Origin: an uncultured Olsenella sp.
GTDB lineage: Bacteria > Actinomycetota > Coriobacteriia > Coriobacteriales > Atopobiaceae
Reading direction: 5' to 3'
Assembly (NCBI GenBank): GCA_949287905.1
Contig: CASEHX010000001.1
Coordinates: forward strand, 62,001-126,000
Length of the DNA: 64,000 nucleotides
In this document: one piece after another, positions 50,383 to 58,906 of the stretch
Layout of the letters: every line of letters begins with the position of its first letter
Position numbering within the stretch: the first letter of the stretch is position 1
The notes under the pieces: generated by a model
Seen by the model: the letters and a program-made list of their open reading frames with translations, nothing else
The model's database searches: none
Told to the model about the DNA's origin: nothing
Made by a program: the position numbers and the translations under genes

Positions 50383-50419
50383 AAGCAACCGTATGTGAGC
50401 ACTACGGGAAAGGCACAAC

Positions 50420-50986
50420 ATGGCAACCATCAGCACTGCAGACTTCAAGAACGGCATGGGCCTCAAGATCAACGACAAGTACTACACGATCGTCGAGTTC
50501 CAGCATGTCAAGCCCGGCAAGGGCGGTGCCTTCGTCCGCTACAAGATCCGCGACCTCAAGAGCGGCCGCGTGATCGACCAGACCTGCAACGCCGGCACCA
50601 AGTTCGAGAACGTGCAGCTCATCACCAAGGAGATGCAGTACCTCTACAACGACGGCGGCACCTTCTACTTCATGGACAACGAGACCTACGAGCAGGTCGA
50701 GCTCCCCGCGGACTTCATCGGCGACAACGCCAAGTGGTTCAAGGAGAACGACAACGCCCAGCTCCTCTATGCCGACACCGAGCTTCTCGGCGTGCAGCCC
50801 CCGATGTTCATCGAGGTCGAGATCACCGAGACCGACCCCGGCTTCAAGGGCGACACCGTCCAGGGCGGCTCCAAGCCCGCCACCATCGAGACCGGCGCCG
50901 TGATCCAGGTTCCGCTCTACCTCAACGTGGGCGAGAAGATCAAGGTCGACACCCGCGACGGCGGAAAGTTCGTCGGCCGCGTCTAG
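50420..50986 (+). CDS. efp: Elongation factor P
   Basis: Prevents ribosome stalling at polyproline stretches; cytoplasmic, 188 residues. The three beta-barrel domains are all there. Domain I has the loop HVKPGKGGAF with Lys34, the residue at the tip near the peptidyl-transferase centre. Arg is absent at this position, so any modification would be of the lysine type rather than rhamnosylation. Later landmarks: FMDNETYEQVEL, VEITETDPGFKGDT and the C-terminal GEKIKVDTRDGGKFVGRV. ATG 50420 follows GGGAAAGGCACA. A terminator-like hairpin (51009-51053) lies behind it. Confidence 0.98.
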   Translation: MATISTADFKNGMGLKINDKYYTIVEFQHVKPGKGGAFVRYKIRDLKSGRVIDQTCNAGTKFENVQLITKEMQYLYNDGGTFYFMDNETYEQVELPADFIGDNAKWFKENDNAQLLYADTELLGVQPPMFIEVEITETDPGFKGDTVQGGSKPATIETGAVIQVPLYLNVGEKIKVDTRDGGKFVGRV

Positions 50987-51008
50987 GCGAGCTCCAGAGA
51001 TCCGTCTC

Positions 51009-51053
51009 GGCGGGGTCGTTCCGGGTGCCCGGTTCGGCCCCGCCGTCCTTCTC
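51009..51053 (+). terminator. Branched hairpin after efp
   Basis: GGCGGGG (51009-51015) pairs with CCCCGCC (51038-51044). An inner CCGGG-TG-CCCGG hairpin lies within, and GTCCTTCTCT follows. Confidence 0.6.
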
Positions 51054-51066
51054 TGCACACAACGGG

Positions 51067-51072
51067 TATACT
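51067..51072 (+). promoter_or_regulatory. -10 element of the asp23-nusB operon
   Basis: TATACT, 39 bases upstream of the chosen asp23 start. It also lies too close to the alternative ATG at 51079, which supports the later start. Confidence 0.55.
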
Positions 51073-51111
51073 GTCAGGATGAACGAACGTATCGAGCAAG
51101 GGGGTCCACCA

Positions 51112-51474
51112 ATGGCCGAAAGCGAGCTCTTTGTCTCTGGCATCGGCATCTCCAAGGATGTCGTCTCCACGATCGTCGGCATCGCCGCGCGTCGTGTTGA
51201 GGGCGTGGCCTCCGTCGGGGGCAACGACATTGCCTCGAGCCTGATCAGCGTCTTCACGAGCAGGACCGTGGCCCCCGAGAAGGCCGTGGAGTCCTTCGTG
51301 GAGGACGACAGCCTGCACGTGACGGTTCATCTCGCCGTCTTCTACGGCTACCCGTTCACCAAGCTCGCCGCCGACGTCCGCAAGGAGGTCGCGCGCGCCA
51401 TCACCGAGCAGGTCGGCGTCGGCGTGTCCGCCGTTGACGTCTGCATCGACAGCCTCGTCTTCCCCAAGGAGTAA
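51112..51474 (+). CDS. Asp23/Gls24 family envelope stress protein
   Basis: 120-residue protein of the Asp23/Gls24 family (LFVSGIGISKDVVSTIVGIAARRVEGV near the start, VHLAVFYGYPFTKLAADVRKEVARAI later). Members bind the membrane through partners and take part in cell-envelope homeostasis; many are found beside nusB, as here. Start ATG 51112 is preferred because AAGGGGG lies eight bases upstream. The ATG at 51079 is only a few bases after the -10 element and has no ribosome site. The stop is five bases before the TTG of nusB, so translation is coupled. Confidence 0.88.
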   Translation: MAESELFVSGIGISKDVVSTIVGIAARRVEGVASVGGNDIASSLISVFTSRTVAPEKAVESFVEDDSLHVTVHLAVFYGYPFTKLAADVRKEVARAITEQVGVGVSAVDVCIDSLVFPKE

Positions 51475-51479
51475 CACCC

Positions 51480-52043
51480 TTGAGCACTCACTTCGGTGGG
51501 CGTACGCTCGCCCGCAGCCAGGCCCTCCAACTGCTGTTTCAGGCGGAGGTCAACAATCGTGCCGTCGTTGACGTCCTCGACGGGGAGTATGCGCTCTCGG
51601 AGGGGCCGCTCGACGACTACGCTCGCCGTCTCGCCCTCGGCGTCGACGAGCGTCGTCCCGACCTCGACGCGGTTCTCGCCGAGCGCTCCGCGGGGTGGTC
51701 GCTCTCCCGCATGAACGACGTCGACCGCAACCTCCTGCGCATCGCGCTCTACGAGATGCTCGACGTGGAGGAGGTCGACATCGCCGTCTCCATCGACGAG
51801 TGCGTCGACCTGGCAAAGGCGTACGGCACGGACGAGTCGTCGCGCTTCGTGAACGGCATCCTCGGCCGCGTCGCCGACGACCTCGAGGCGGGCGCCGACG
51901 TCGTTGCCGTCGCCCGCGAGCGCCTGCGCGCCAAGGCTGCCGAGGAGGCCGCGAAGGCCGAGGCCGAGGCCGAGAAGGCCGACGAGTCGAATGAGTCCGA
52001 CGTCGAGGCCATGACCGATTCCGATGCGGGGGAGACCGCATAA
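51480..52043 (+). CDS. nusB: Transcription antitermination factor NusB
   Basis: RNA-binding component of the rRNA antitermination complex; helical NusB fold. 187 residues: RSQALQLLFQAEVN at the N-terminus, RMNDVDRNLLRIALYEMLDVEEVDIAVSIDECVDLAKAYGTDESSRFVNGILGRV (known family core, shown in parts: DRNLLRIALYEML and SSRFVNGILGRV). It carries a long Ala/Glu-rich acidic tail of about 45 residues after the core, absent from most NusB. Start is TTG 51480, set by AAGGAG at 51466-51471. It is followed by xseB with a one-base stop/start overlap (TAATG). Confidence 0.95.
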   Translation: MSTHFGGRTLARSQALQLLFQAEVNNRAVVDVLDGEYALSEGPLDDYARRLALGVDERRPDLDAVLAERSAGWSLSRMNDVDRNLLRIALYEMLDVEEVDIAVSIDECVDLAKAYGTDESSRFVNGILGRVADDLEAGADVVAVARERLRAKAAEEAAKAEAEAEKADESNESDVEAMTDSDAGETA

Positions 52044-52336
52044 TGGCCCGCGTCGACGTCTCCGGCTACCAGAGCTTTGGCCAGATCAACGACCGCCTCG
52101 GCGAGCTCGTGGGGCAGGTGCGCGACAAGGACGTCTCCCTGGAGCGCTCGCTCGACCTCTTCGAGGAGGCGATCGCGCTCGGGTCCAAGGCCGTGAGCCT
52201 CGTCGACACCACGGACTTCTCCCCGGAGGAGGAGGCGCGCCTCGCGGATTCCGAGGCCGACGCCCCTGAGAAGCCCAGCGGCGCGGATGCCGTCGCAGAA
52301 GACGGCGGCCCCACGGGCGCCGTCTCCGGGAACTAG
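52043..52336 (+). CDS. xseB: Exodeoxyribonuclease VII small subunit
   Basis: Small subunit of exonuclease VII, which degrades single-stranded DNA together with XseA. 97 residues: the helical-hairpin core (QINDRLGELVGQVRDKDVSLERSLDLFEEAIALG) is typical in both spacing and content, quoted here only as its ends QINDRLGELV and LFEEAIALG. A non-conserved acidic tail follows. ATG 52043 overlaps the nusB stop. xseA is not next to it, although it usually is; it must lie elsewhere if the enzyme is functional. Confidence 0.9.
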   Translation: MARVDVSGYQSFGQINDRLGELVGQVRDKDVSLERSLDLFEEAIALGSKAVSLVDTTDFSPEEEARLADSEADAPEKPSGADAVAEDGGPTGAVSGN

Positions 52337-52339
52337 ACC

Positions 52340-53077
52340 ATGCCATCCCGCCGACGGCTCGACGCCGAGCTCGTCGAGCAGGGATTCTTCTCCACGGCAG
52401 ACGAGGCGATGCGCGCCGTCATGGCGGGCGACGTCTCCACGACCGACCGACGCCTCACCGCCCCCGGCGAGCAGGTTCGCGCCGGCATCCCCCTGCACGT
52501 TCGCGGTCGCGCCGCGTACGTGAGCCGCGGCGGGCTCAAGCTGGAGCGCGGCCTTTCCGCCTTTGGCGTAGACCCGACGGGCCTTGCCTGCCTGGACGTT
52601 GGGTGCTCCACCGGGGGGTTCACCGATTGCCTGCTCAAGCACGGGGCCGCGTCCGTCGTCTCGGTGGACGTGGGATACGCCCAGTTCTCCTGGGAGCTGC
52701 GAGGCGACCCTCGCGTCCGGCTGCTCGAGCGAACCAACATCGTCGACGTCCCCGCGCTCCTTGGCGCGGACGTCGTGGACCTTGCCGTGTGCGACGTCTC
52801 CTTCACCTCGGTGACGACGGTGCTTCCGGCGGTGTGCGAGCTGCTGCGTCCCGGCGGGACCTTCCTCACGTTGGTCAAGCCGCAGTTCGAGGCGGCGCGC
52901 GAGGACGTTGGGGAGGGCGGCGTGGTCCGCGACCCGCAGGTGCGCCTCGCCGTGCTCGACCGCGTGCGTGCCTCCTTCGGGGAGGCGGGCCTCACGGTAC
53001 TGGGGACCTGCGAGAGCCCCATCACCGGTCACAAGGGAAACGTCGAGTTTCTCCTCTGTGCCACCGTCCCCGTATGA
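52340..53077 (+). CDS. tlyA: TlyA-family rRNA 2'-O-methyltransferase
   Basis: 245 residues. An N-terminal S4 RNA-binding domain (RRRLDAELVEQGFFSTADEAMRAVMAGDV, seen as RRLDAELVEQGF) is followed by an FtsJ-type Rossmann methyltransferase with SAM motif DVGCSTGGFTDCLL and VVSVDVGYAQ. KPQFEAAREDVGEGGVVRD-type sequence and the family end GHKGNVEFLL are present. In mycobacteria TlyA methylates C1409 of 16S and C1920 of 23S rRNA, giving capreomycin sensitivity; the shorter form acts on 23S only. Start ATG 52340 is three bases after the xseB stop. The next gene, NAD kinase, and recN follow as in many Gram-positive genomes (tlyA-nadK-recN). Confidence 0.94.
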   Translation: MPSRRRLDAELVEQGFFSTADEAMRAVMAGDVSTTDRRLTAPGEQVRAGIPLHVRGRAAYVSRGGLKLERGLSAFGVDPTGLACLDVGCSTGGFTDCLLKHGAASVVSVDVGYAQFSWELRGDPRVRLLERTNIVDVPALLGADVVDLAVCDVSFTSVTTVLPAVCELLRPGGTFLTLVKPQFEAAREDVGEGGVVRDPQVRLAVLDRVRASFGEAGLTVLGTCESPITGHKGNVEFLLCATVPV

Positions 53078-53205
53078 GGCGGTGCCGATCCCCCCTCTTG
53101 CATGGGTGCGTGAATTGGGGGACATGAGAGGGGCGAAGGTGCCATTTCACGCGGCCGAGCCGTCGAGAGAGCGGTGCGACCGGACGCCGCCGCTTGCGTG
53201 CGGGG

Positions 53206-53211
53206 TATACT
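53206..53211 (+). promoter_or_regulatory. -10 element of the NAD kinase gene
   Basis: TATACT, 32 bases before the GTG start. Confidence 0.5.
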
Positions 53212-53243
53212 GACCACGGAAGGACGCGAGAGAAAGGCCCGGA

Positions 53244-54101
53244 GTGAAGGTTCTCATCGTTCCCAACTACGCGCGCGAGGACGCCATCGAGAGCGCCCGG
53301 CGCCTCGAGGCGTGGCTCGACGACGAGGGCATCGACGTCGCCTGGGCCCATGACAAGCGCCTCCTGCCGAGCGTGACCGCGAGCGCCGATGGCTGCGACC
53401 TCGTGATTTCTCTCGGCGGCGACGGAACGCTGCTGCGCGCCGCCCGAATCGTCGGCTACTCGGGAATCCCCGTCCTCGGCATCTCCTACGGCCACCTCGG
53501 CTTCCTCACCGCCGCCGGCCCCGACGACCTGCTCGAGACCGTGCGCGACGCCCTGGCGGGCGAGCTGCACGTCTCCCGCCGCGCCACGCTCGACATCGCG
53601 TGCGAGTTCGTGGGCGAGGACGGCTCCTCGCAGGTCACACACAGCTTTGCCCTCAACGACTTTGCCCTGTCGCGCGGCGGCGCCGGAGACATGGTGGAGT
53701 TTGACGTCTCCGTCTCCGGCAAGCACATCGACCGCCTGCGCGGGGACGGCTTTGTGGTCTCAACGGCAACCGGCTCCACGGGCTACGCCCTCGCGGCCGG
53801 CGGTCCCATCGTGACGCCCGAGTTCACAGGCATGGTCTGCGTGCCCATCGCGCCCCATACGATCATGGCCCGCGCCTTCCTCACCTCTCCCTCGGATGTG
53901 GTGGAGATCGAGATGAGCCCGGAGCGCCCGGCGATGCGCCACTTCTTCGCGGACGGCCAGCCCGTGCGCGGCGAGAAGGGCAGCGTGGGCGTGCGCGCCG
54001 TCGTGAGGCGCGGTCCCGGCGACCTCGTCCTTCTCGACCGGAGCACCCAGAGCTTCTACGACTCCGTCTCCCGCGTGTTCTACGGCCAGGTGGGCAAGTG
54101 A
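53244..54101 (+). CDS. nadK: NAD kinase
   Basis: Phosphorylates NAD+ to NADP+, the only route to NADP; cytoplasmic, 285 residues. The diagnostic GGDGT motif is in ISLGGDGTLLRAARIV. The NE/D segment is ALNDFALSRG and the later conserved stretch STATGSTGYALAAGGPIV. Start is GTG 53244 (CGGAGTGAAG), where the family begins MKVLIVPN. It sits between tlyA and recN, a common order. Note that a NAD-synthetase-like protein without active-site residues is also in this window, at 14920. Confidence 0.97.
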   Translation: MKVLIVPNYAREDAIESARRLEAWLDDEGIDVAWAHDKRLLPSVTASADGCDLVISLGGDGTLLRAARIVGYSGIPVLGISYGHLGFLTAAGPDDLLETVRDALAGELHVSRRATLDIACEFVGEDGSSQVTHSFALNDFALSRGGAGDMVEFDVSVSGKHIDRLRGDGFVVSTATGSTGYALAAGGPIVTPEFTGMVCVPIAPHTIMARAFLTSPSDVVEIEMSPERPAMRHFFADGQPVRGEKGSVGVRAVVRRGPGDLVLLDRSTQSFYDSVSRVFYGQVGK

Positions 54102-54135
54102 GGGCGACGGCAGTGACTGACGGGTGGGATTCGCG

Positions 54136-55770
54136 ATGATCGACGAGCTGCATGTGCGCGACGTCGCGCTCATCCGCGACGCCACGATCGAGCCCGCGAC
54201 GGGGCTCACCGTTCTCACGGGAGAGACGGGTGCCGGCAAGACGGCGCTGCTCTCCTCGATCAAGCTGCTCGTGGGCGAGCGCTCGGACGCGGGAATGGTC
54301 CGCGAGGGCTCGGCGGCGCTCGAGGTCGAGGGCAGGCTCTTCCTTCGTGGGGATGACGAGGACGGCACGGTGGTGCGTCGGCGCGTGAGCACGGACGGCC
54401 GCGGCCGCGTTGAGCTGAACGGCCATATGGCGAGCGTTCGCGAGCTCGCGGACCGCGTGGGCTCGACGGTCGACCTCTGCGGCCAGCACGAGCACCAGAG
54501 GCTCCTGTCCGTCCAGACTCACGCCGAGATGCTCGACATGTGGGCGGGCGCGCCCGCTGCCGAGGCGCTCGAGGTCTACCGCGACGCGCTCTCCGCCGCC
54601 GGGGAGGCGGCTGCCGAGCTGGAGCGCGTGCGCGAGATGGGCCGTGCCACGGGCGAGAAGCTCGACGAGGCGGCCTTCGTCCTCCGCAGAATCGATGAGG
54701 TGGATCCGCGCGAGGGCGAGCTCGAGGAGCTGGAGGCACAGCTCCCGCGCGTCGAGCACGGAGAGGCCCTCATGTCGGCGGCCCTCGGTGCGCGCGAGCG
54801 TCTTGCCGGAGACGACGGCGCCTGCGACGCGCTCGGTGATGCCGTGCGCTCGCTCGGGGACGCGGCCCGCTTTGACGAGAGGCTCTCCGGCTGGGCGTCC
54901 ACGCTCGAGAGCGCCCTGCTCGACATCGAGGACGTGGCCTCCGAGCTGCGGGGATATGCGGACGAGGTCGACTTTGACCCCGAGGAGCTCGACCGCGTCC
55001 AGACGCGCCTGGCGGCCCTCGAGGGTCTGCGGCGCACGTACGGACCACGCATGGAGGACGTGCTGCGCCGGAGGGAGGAGGCGCGCGAGGTCATTGCCGC
55101 CGCGAACGACGGGGGAGAGCTGGAGCGCCGCGCCGCCGAGGAGGTCGAGCGCCGCGAGGCGGCGTTGGCCGAGGCGGCCGACGCCCTCGACGCCGTGCGC
55201 CGCGAGGCCGCGCCGCGCCTTGCCGCCGCCGTGAGCGAGCAGATGGCGTTTCTCGAGATGGGGAGCGCCGGCCTCGAGGTCTCCATCGATAGGCGCCCGC
55301 GCGCCGAGTGGGGGAGCCGCGGGCCGTCTCGTGTGGAGCTGCTCTATCGCCCCGCCGCCGGGCTCTCCGCCCGCCCCCTGAGAAAGATCGCCTCGGGTGG
55401 CGAGGTCAGCCGCGTGATGCTTGCCGTCAAGGTCGTCCTGGGGGAGTCGGACGCCTGTGAGACGCTCGTCTTTGACGAGGTCGATGCCGGCGTGGGCGGT
55501 GCCACGGCCGTCGCGCTCGCGAGCGTGCTCGCGCGGCTCGCCAAGACGCACCAGGTCATCGTCGTCACGCACCTCGCGCAGGTGGCGGTTGCGGCCGAGC
55601 GTCACTATCTCGTCGAGAAGCGCACGGGGGAGGGCGAGGTCCCCGAGACCACGCTCACCGTGATATCCGGCGAGGAGCGCGTGACCGAGGTGGCGCGCAT
55701 GCTCTCGGGAGACACCGGGGCGGCGAGCCGTGACCTCGCTCGGGAGATGCTCTCCGGGCGCGCCTCGTAG
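54136..55770 (+). CDS. recN: DNA repair protein RecN
   Basis: SMC-like ATPase that helps bring broken DNA ends together for RecA-dependent repair; 544 residues, normal length. Walker A LTGETGAGKTALLSSIKLL is at about 28-46. Two long coiled-coil arms rich in Ala/Glu/Arg follow (about 155-370). The ABC signature SGGEVSRVMLAVK and Walker B LVFDEVDAGVGG are near the C-terminus. ATG 54136 begins MIDELHVRDVALI, the usual RecN start; a GTG four codons upstream is in frame and less likely. The AT-rich gap that follows separates it from the phosphatase-kinase cluster. Confidence 0.96.
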   Translation: MIDELHVRDVALIRDATIEPATGLTVLTGETGAGKTALLSSIKLLVGERSDAGMVREGSAALEVEGRLFLRGDDEDGTVVRRRVSTDGRGRVELNGHMASVRELADRVGSTVDLCGQHEHQRLLSVQTHAEMLDMWAGAPAAEALEVYRDALSAAGEAAAELERVREMGRATGEKLDEAAFVLRRIDEVDPREGELEELEAQLPRVEHGEALMSAALGARERLAGDDGACDALGDAVRSLGDAARFDERLSGWASTLESALLDIEDVASELRGYADEVDFDPEELDRVQTRLAALEGLRRTYGPRMEDVLRRREEAREVIAAANDGGELERRAAEEVERREAALAEAADALDAVRREAAPRLAAAVSEQMAFLEMGSAGLEVSIDRRPRAEWGSRGPSRVELLYRPAAGLSARPLRKIASGGEVSRVMLAVKVVLGESDACETLVFDEVDAGVGGATAVALASVLARLAKTHQVIVVTHLAQVAVAAERHYLVEKRTGEGEVPETTLTVISGEERVTEVARMLSGDTGAASRDLAREMLSGRAS

Positions 55771-56225
55771 GGATCGTTTGGCGGGCCCTGCTGCCCCTCC
55801 GTCTCTGCGCGCTGTTTCGGGACGCTGCTCTTGTCGCCAGGCTGCCGAGAAGCCGGTAATCCGGAGCGTACGACCGTCGAGTTTGCCCAATTGCAAGAAT
55901 TCCAGAGCTGCCTAAGGGACGGTTTGCCGAATAGCGGCAAATCTCGAAGCATAATTGCCGATTAGCAAGAAGTCTAAAGCAAATTCGAAAAATAGAATAT
56001 CAAAGAGAATAGAATTGATGCAATAATATGGGGCATGCGCCGAACAAGGCAAATATCTGTGCCGAAGTCCTACAAAAATGCAGCTAAACATCTATAGCCT
56101 GAGAACTCCCGTCTCCCTAAATCGTCACTAAACTCAGCGAAACGTCTCTTGACAAGCAAGATAAGATGCTAGAATCAACGAACCAAAATTGATGATTGGC
56201 ATGCTGAGTCGGAGGGAGGGCGCGT
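55771..56225. other. 455-base non-coding gap, strikingly AT-rich from about 55900
   Basis: From roughly 55900 to 56200 the sequence turns A+T-rich (for example AATTCGAAAAATAGAATATC) in a genome otherwise very G+C-rich. No gene is supported. It contains the promoter below and several short A-tracts. It may mark the boundary of an acquired block or a protein-bound regulatory region. Confidence 0.6.
56149..56175 (+). promoter_or_regulatory. Strong promoter of the PP2C-kinase-Ig cluster
   Basis: TTGACA (56149-56154), 15-base spacer, TGC-TAGAAT (extended -10, 56167-56175), about 50 bases before the GTG start. This is the best match to the sigma-70 consensus in the window. Confidence 0.7.
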
Positions 56226-57059
56226 GTGTTTGGAATTGCCGGCTGCTCAGACGTGGGTGCGCGAAAGACCGTCAATCAGGATGCCTGGTGCGCCCTGTCG
56301 GCGGAGACGAGCGTGGGTGACGTTGCGATGGCCGTCGTGTGCGACGGCGTCGGCGGCCTCACGAGCGGCGAGCTTGCCAGCTCGACGGTCGTCCATGAGT
56401 TCGATCGCTGGTTTCGGAGGGACCTCGCGCCCCTTGCCCTCGCATCCGTGACGAGGGAGGGGGAGATCAGCCTCTCGGACGTCGCTGATGCCTGGGGGCA
56501 CCTGCTCGATGACCTCAATCGCCGCATCGGCGAGTACGGGCGTCGACGGGGAGCCCTCATGGGCACCACCTTCTCCGGCCTGCTCGTCTGTCAGGGTCGC
56601 TTCGTCGTCGGTCATGTGGGGGACAGCCGCGTCTACCGCATCGCCTCAGGGCGTATTGAGCGCCTCACCAACGACCAGACCCTTGCCGCGAGCGCGGTTG
56701 CCAGGGGCATCGTCAGCGCGGAGGATGCGCCGCTCATGCCCCATGGTTCGGCGCTGATCCAGTCCGTGGGCACCCAGGTGGGCCTGCGTCCCGAGTTCAC
56801 CTATGGGGAGGCTCGTGCGGGTGACCTCTTTGTCGCCTGCTCCGACGGCTTCTATCGGCGGCTCGGGGACGAGGGCCTGCGCGACGCCTACGCTCGGGTC
56901 AACATCACCAGCGAGGATGACCTGCTCGCCGTCACCGAGCGCCTCATCGAGCAGGGCGTCGCCGATGGCGAGAGGGACAACCTCACCGCCGTCTGCCTCT
57001 CTGTGACGGAAGCCCGCCCGGTTGCCCCACCCGGAGCTCGAGAAGGAGGCGCCGGATGA
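56226..57059 (+). CDS. PP2C-family Ser/Thr protein phosphatase
   Basis: Metal-dependent phosphatase that removes phosphate from Ser/Thr, presumably reversing the kinase encoded next. 277 residues, single PP2C domain of the PrpC/Stp type. Metal-binding Asp19 is in KTVNQDAWC, Asp40 in VVCDGVGG, then FVVGHVGDSRVYR, LFVACSDGFYR and the final ERDNLTAVCL, all intact. Start is GTG 56226, which reads MFGIAGCSDVGARKT as normal for the family; ribosome site GGAGGGAGGG is upstream. Its TGA overlaps the ATG of the kinase gene, so the pair is translated together. Confidence 0.95.
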   Translation: MFGIAGCSDVGARKTVNQDAWCALSAETSVGDVAMAVVCDGVGGLTSGELASSTVVHEFDRWFRRDLAPLALASVTREGEISLSDVADAWGHLLDDLNRRIGEYGRRRGALMGTTFSGLLVCQGRFVVGHVGDSRVYRIASGRIERLTNDQTLAASAVARGIVSAEDAPLMPHGSALIQSVGTQVGLRPEFTYGEARAGDLFVACSDGFYRRLGDEGLRDAYARVNITSEDDLLAVTERLIEQGVADGERDNLTAVCLSVTEARPVAPPGAREGGAG

Positions 57060-58897
57060 CGCGCGTGGGAGATCGGGTCGACGGAAAGTACGAGATCCTG
57101 AGCCTCATCGGCGAGGGCGGCATGTCTCGCGTGTGGCTCGCCCGCGACCAGCGCCTCAACAAGCTCTGGGCGGTCAAGGAGATAGACCGCGTCGCACGCG
57201 ACGCCAACAACGCCGTGGTGGTGCAGGGCCTCATCGCCGAGGCCAACCTCATGAAGCGGCTCGACCACCCGGCGCTTCCCCGCATCGTGGACATCGTCGA
57301 GGACGAAAAGACCGTCTACGTCGTCATGGACTACGTCGAGGGCAAGTCCCTCAAGGGGGTCATGCGCGATCTCGGACGTCCCATGGACGAGAAGGACGTC
57401 ATCTCGTGGGGGACGCAGCTCTGTGACGTCCTCGAGTACCTGCACACGAGGACCCCACCGGTCATCTACCGCGACATGAAGCCCTCCAACGTCATGCTGC
57501 GCGACGACGGCTCGGTGAAGCTTGTCGACTTCGGCATCGCACGCGAGTACAAGGAAGATCGAAGCTCCGACACACAGATCCTCGGGACCAGGGGGTATGC
57601 CGCCCCCGAGCAGCTCAGTCGCGTCCGCCAGTCCGACGTTCGCACGGACGTCTATGCCCTCGGGGTCACGCTGTGGTCGCTCGTGACGGGGCTCGCCCCC
57701 TCCGAGGTCGACGTGCTCCGACCCATCAGACAGGTTGACCCGGGGCTCTCGGAGGGGCTCGAGCACATCATCAACCGGGCGACGCGCCAGGACCCCGCCG
57801 AGCGCTACCAGTCCTGCGCGGAGATGCGCCATGACCTCATGCGCCACGACCGTCTGACCGAGGGGTACCGGAGCGCCCAGCGAGCGAAGATCCGTCGCTT
57901 CAACGTCGCGCGCGGCCTTGCGATGGGGCTGGCCGCGCTCGGCGTGGCATGCATCGCCCTGGGCGTCCTTCTCAGGGACAGGACCTACGAGAGCCTTCTC
58001 GATGCGGCGCGCACCGCGAGCGCGAGGGAGCTCGGTGGCGCACCGTCGGCCGCGGAACGGGGCTACGTGCTGGCGGCCTCCGTGGACCCGGGCAACGTCA
58101 CCGCCTATCTCGAGCTCGTGGACAACGTCTACAAGGCGGACCAGAACTTCTCGATGGAAGAGGCGGAGCGCCTGGGCTCCCTCATGGGCGAGCGCCTGCG
58201 GGACGTCCAGGGCTCCGAGGGCTACGCCAGGCTCTGCTATGAGATCGGCATTCTCTACTACGTCTACTACGAGCAGGACGAGGGGGAAGAGGAGGGGCGC
58301 ACCTATGCGATGAGCGCGGGCGTGCAGGCGGCGCAGTGGTTCCAGCGTGCCGCGGACCGCTGCGACGAGCTCCTCGCCTCGGGGAGGGACTGCGAGCTCA
58401 CCCCGGCGGAGCGTTCGGCGACGACCGCCTACGTGACCATCGGCCAGTTCTACCGGAGGCTCTCCCAGGCAACGCTCGAGGGCTCCGAGGGCAGCGTCTA
58501 CGAGGGCTACTGGGACTCGCTCGTCTCTGCGTTCGAGTCCGTGGAAGACGATGGCCCGATCATGGTGCGCCTCCGTCTCTTTCGGCTCATCTACGAGGCG
58601 ATCTCCTCACCCACGTATCTCAGCGGATTCCGTCGCGCGGGAGTGACGGAGCGTCAGGCGCTCGAGCTTCTGGAGGGCGTCCTCGCCTCCACCGCGGAGC
58701 TCTCGGGTGACGTTGGGGCTAGCGAGCGATCCCAGGCGATGCACGACGAGATTCTCTCCGGCGTCACCTCGCCGAGCGGGGTCGCCGGGGACGTCTCCGA
58801 GTCGCCGGCGTACCAGAACATCGAGGCGGTCTTCGGTGGAGCGGGGACGAGGGCGGAGTCGGCCCGTGCGACCCGCCCCTCGGGTCCCGAGGGCTAG
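57056..58897 (+). CDS. Transmembrane Ser/Thr protein kinase
   Basis: 613 residues. The N-terminal cytoplasmic kinase domain (about 12-270) has P-loop IGEGGMSRVWLA, catalytic Lys41, YRDMKPSN with Asp140 (Tyr in place of the usual His), DFG at 158-160 and GTRGYAAPEQ. A transmembrane helix follows (about 284-304). Then comes an extracytoplasmic, helical, Ala/Glu-rich region of about 300 residues with repeat-like pairs (YEIGILYYVYYEQDEGEEEG; WFQRAADRCDELLA), reminiscent of TPR-type helices. There are no PASTA domains, so it is not the PknB/PrkC type. It is coupled to the PP2C gene. Ligand and targets are unknown; the giant Ig protein downstream is a candidate partner. Confidence 0.92.
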   Translation: MTRVGDRVDGKYEILSLIGEGGMSRVWLARDQRLNKLWAVKEIDRVARDANNAVVVQGLIAEANLMKRLDHPALPRIVDIVEDEKTVYVVMDYVEGKSLKGVMRDLGRPMDEKDVISWGTQLCDVLEYLHTRTPPVIYRDMKPSNVMLRDDGSVKLVDFGIAREYKEDRSSDTQILGTRGYAAPEQLSRVRQSDVRTDVYALGVTLWSLVTGLAPSEVDVLRPIRQVDPGLSEGLEHIINRATRQDPAERYQSCAEMRHDLMRHDRLTEGYRSAQRAKIRRFNVARGLAMGLAALGVACIALGVLLRDRTYESLLDAARTASARELGGAPSAAERGYVLAASVDPGNVTAYLELVDNVYKADQNFSMEEAERLGSLMGERLRDVQGSEGYARLCYEIGILYYVYYEQDEGEEEGRTYAMSAGVQAAQWFQRAADRCDELLASGRDCELTPAERSATTAYVTIGQFYRRLSQATLEGSEGSVYEGYWDSLVSAFESVEDDGPIMVRLRLFRLIYEAISSPTYLSGFRRAGVTERQALELLEGVLASTAELSGDVGASERSQAMHDEILSGVTSPSGVAGDVSESPAYQNIEAVFGGAGTRAESARATRPSGPEG

Positions 58898-58906
58898 GAG
58901 GGTCGG

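Noticed and set aside
56226-57059. PP2C gene as the RsbU/RsbP partner of the sigma-B module at 39 kb
   Set aside because: It has no sensor or response-regulator domain, is 16 kb away and is translationally coupled to the Ser/Thr kinase, which is its more likely partner.
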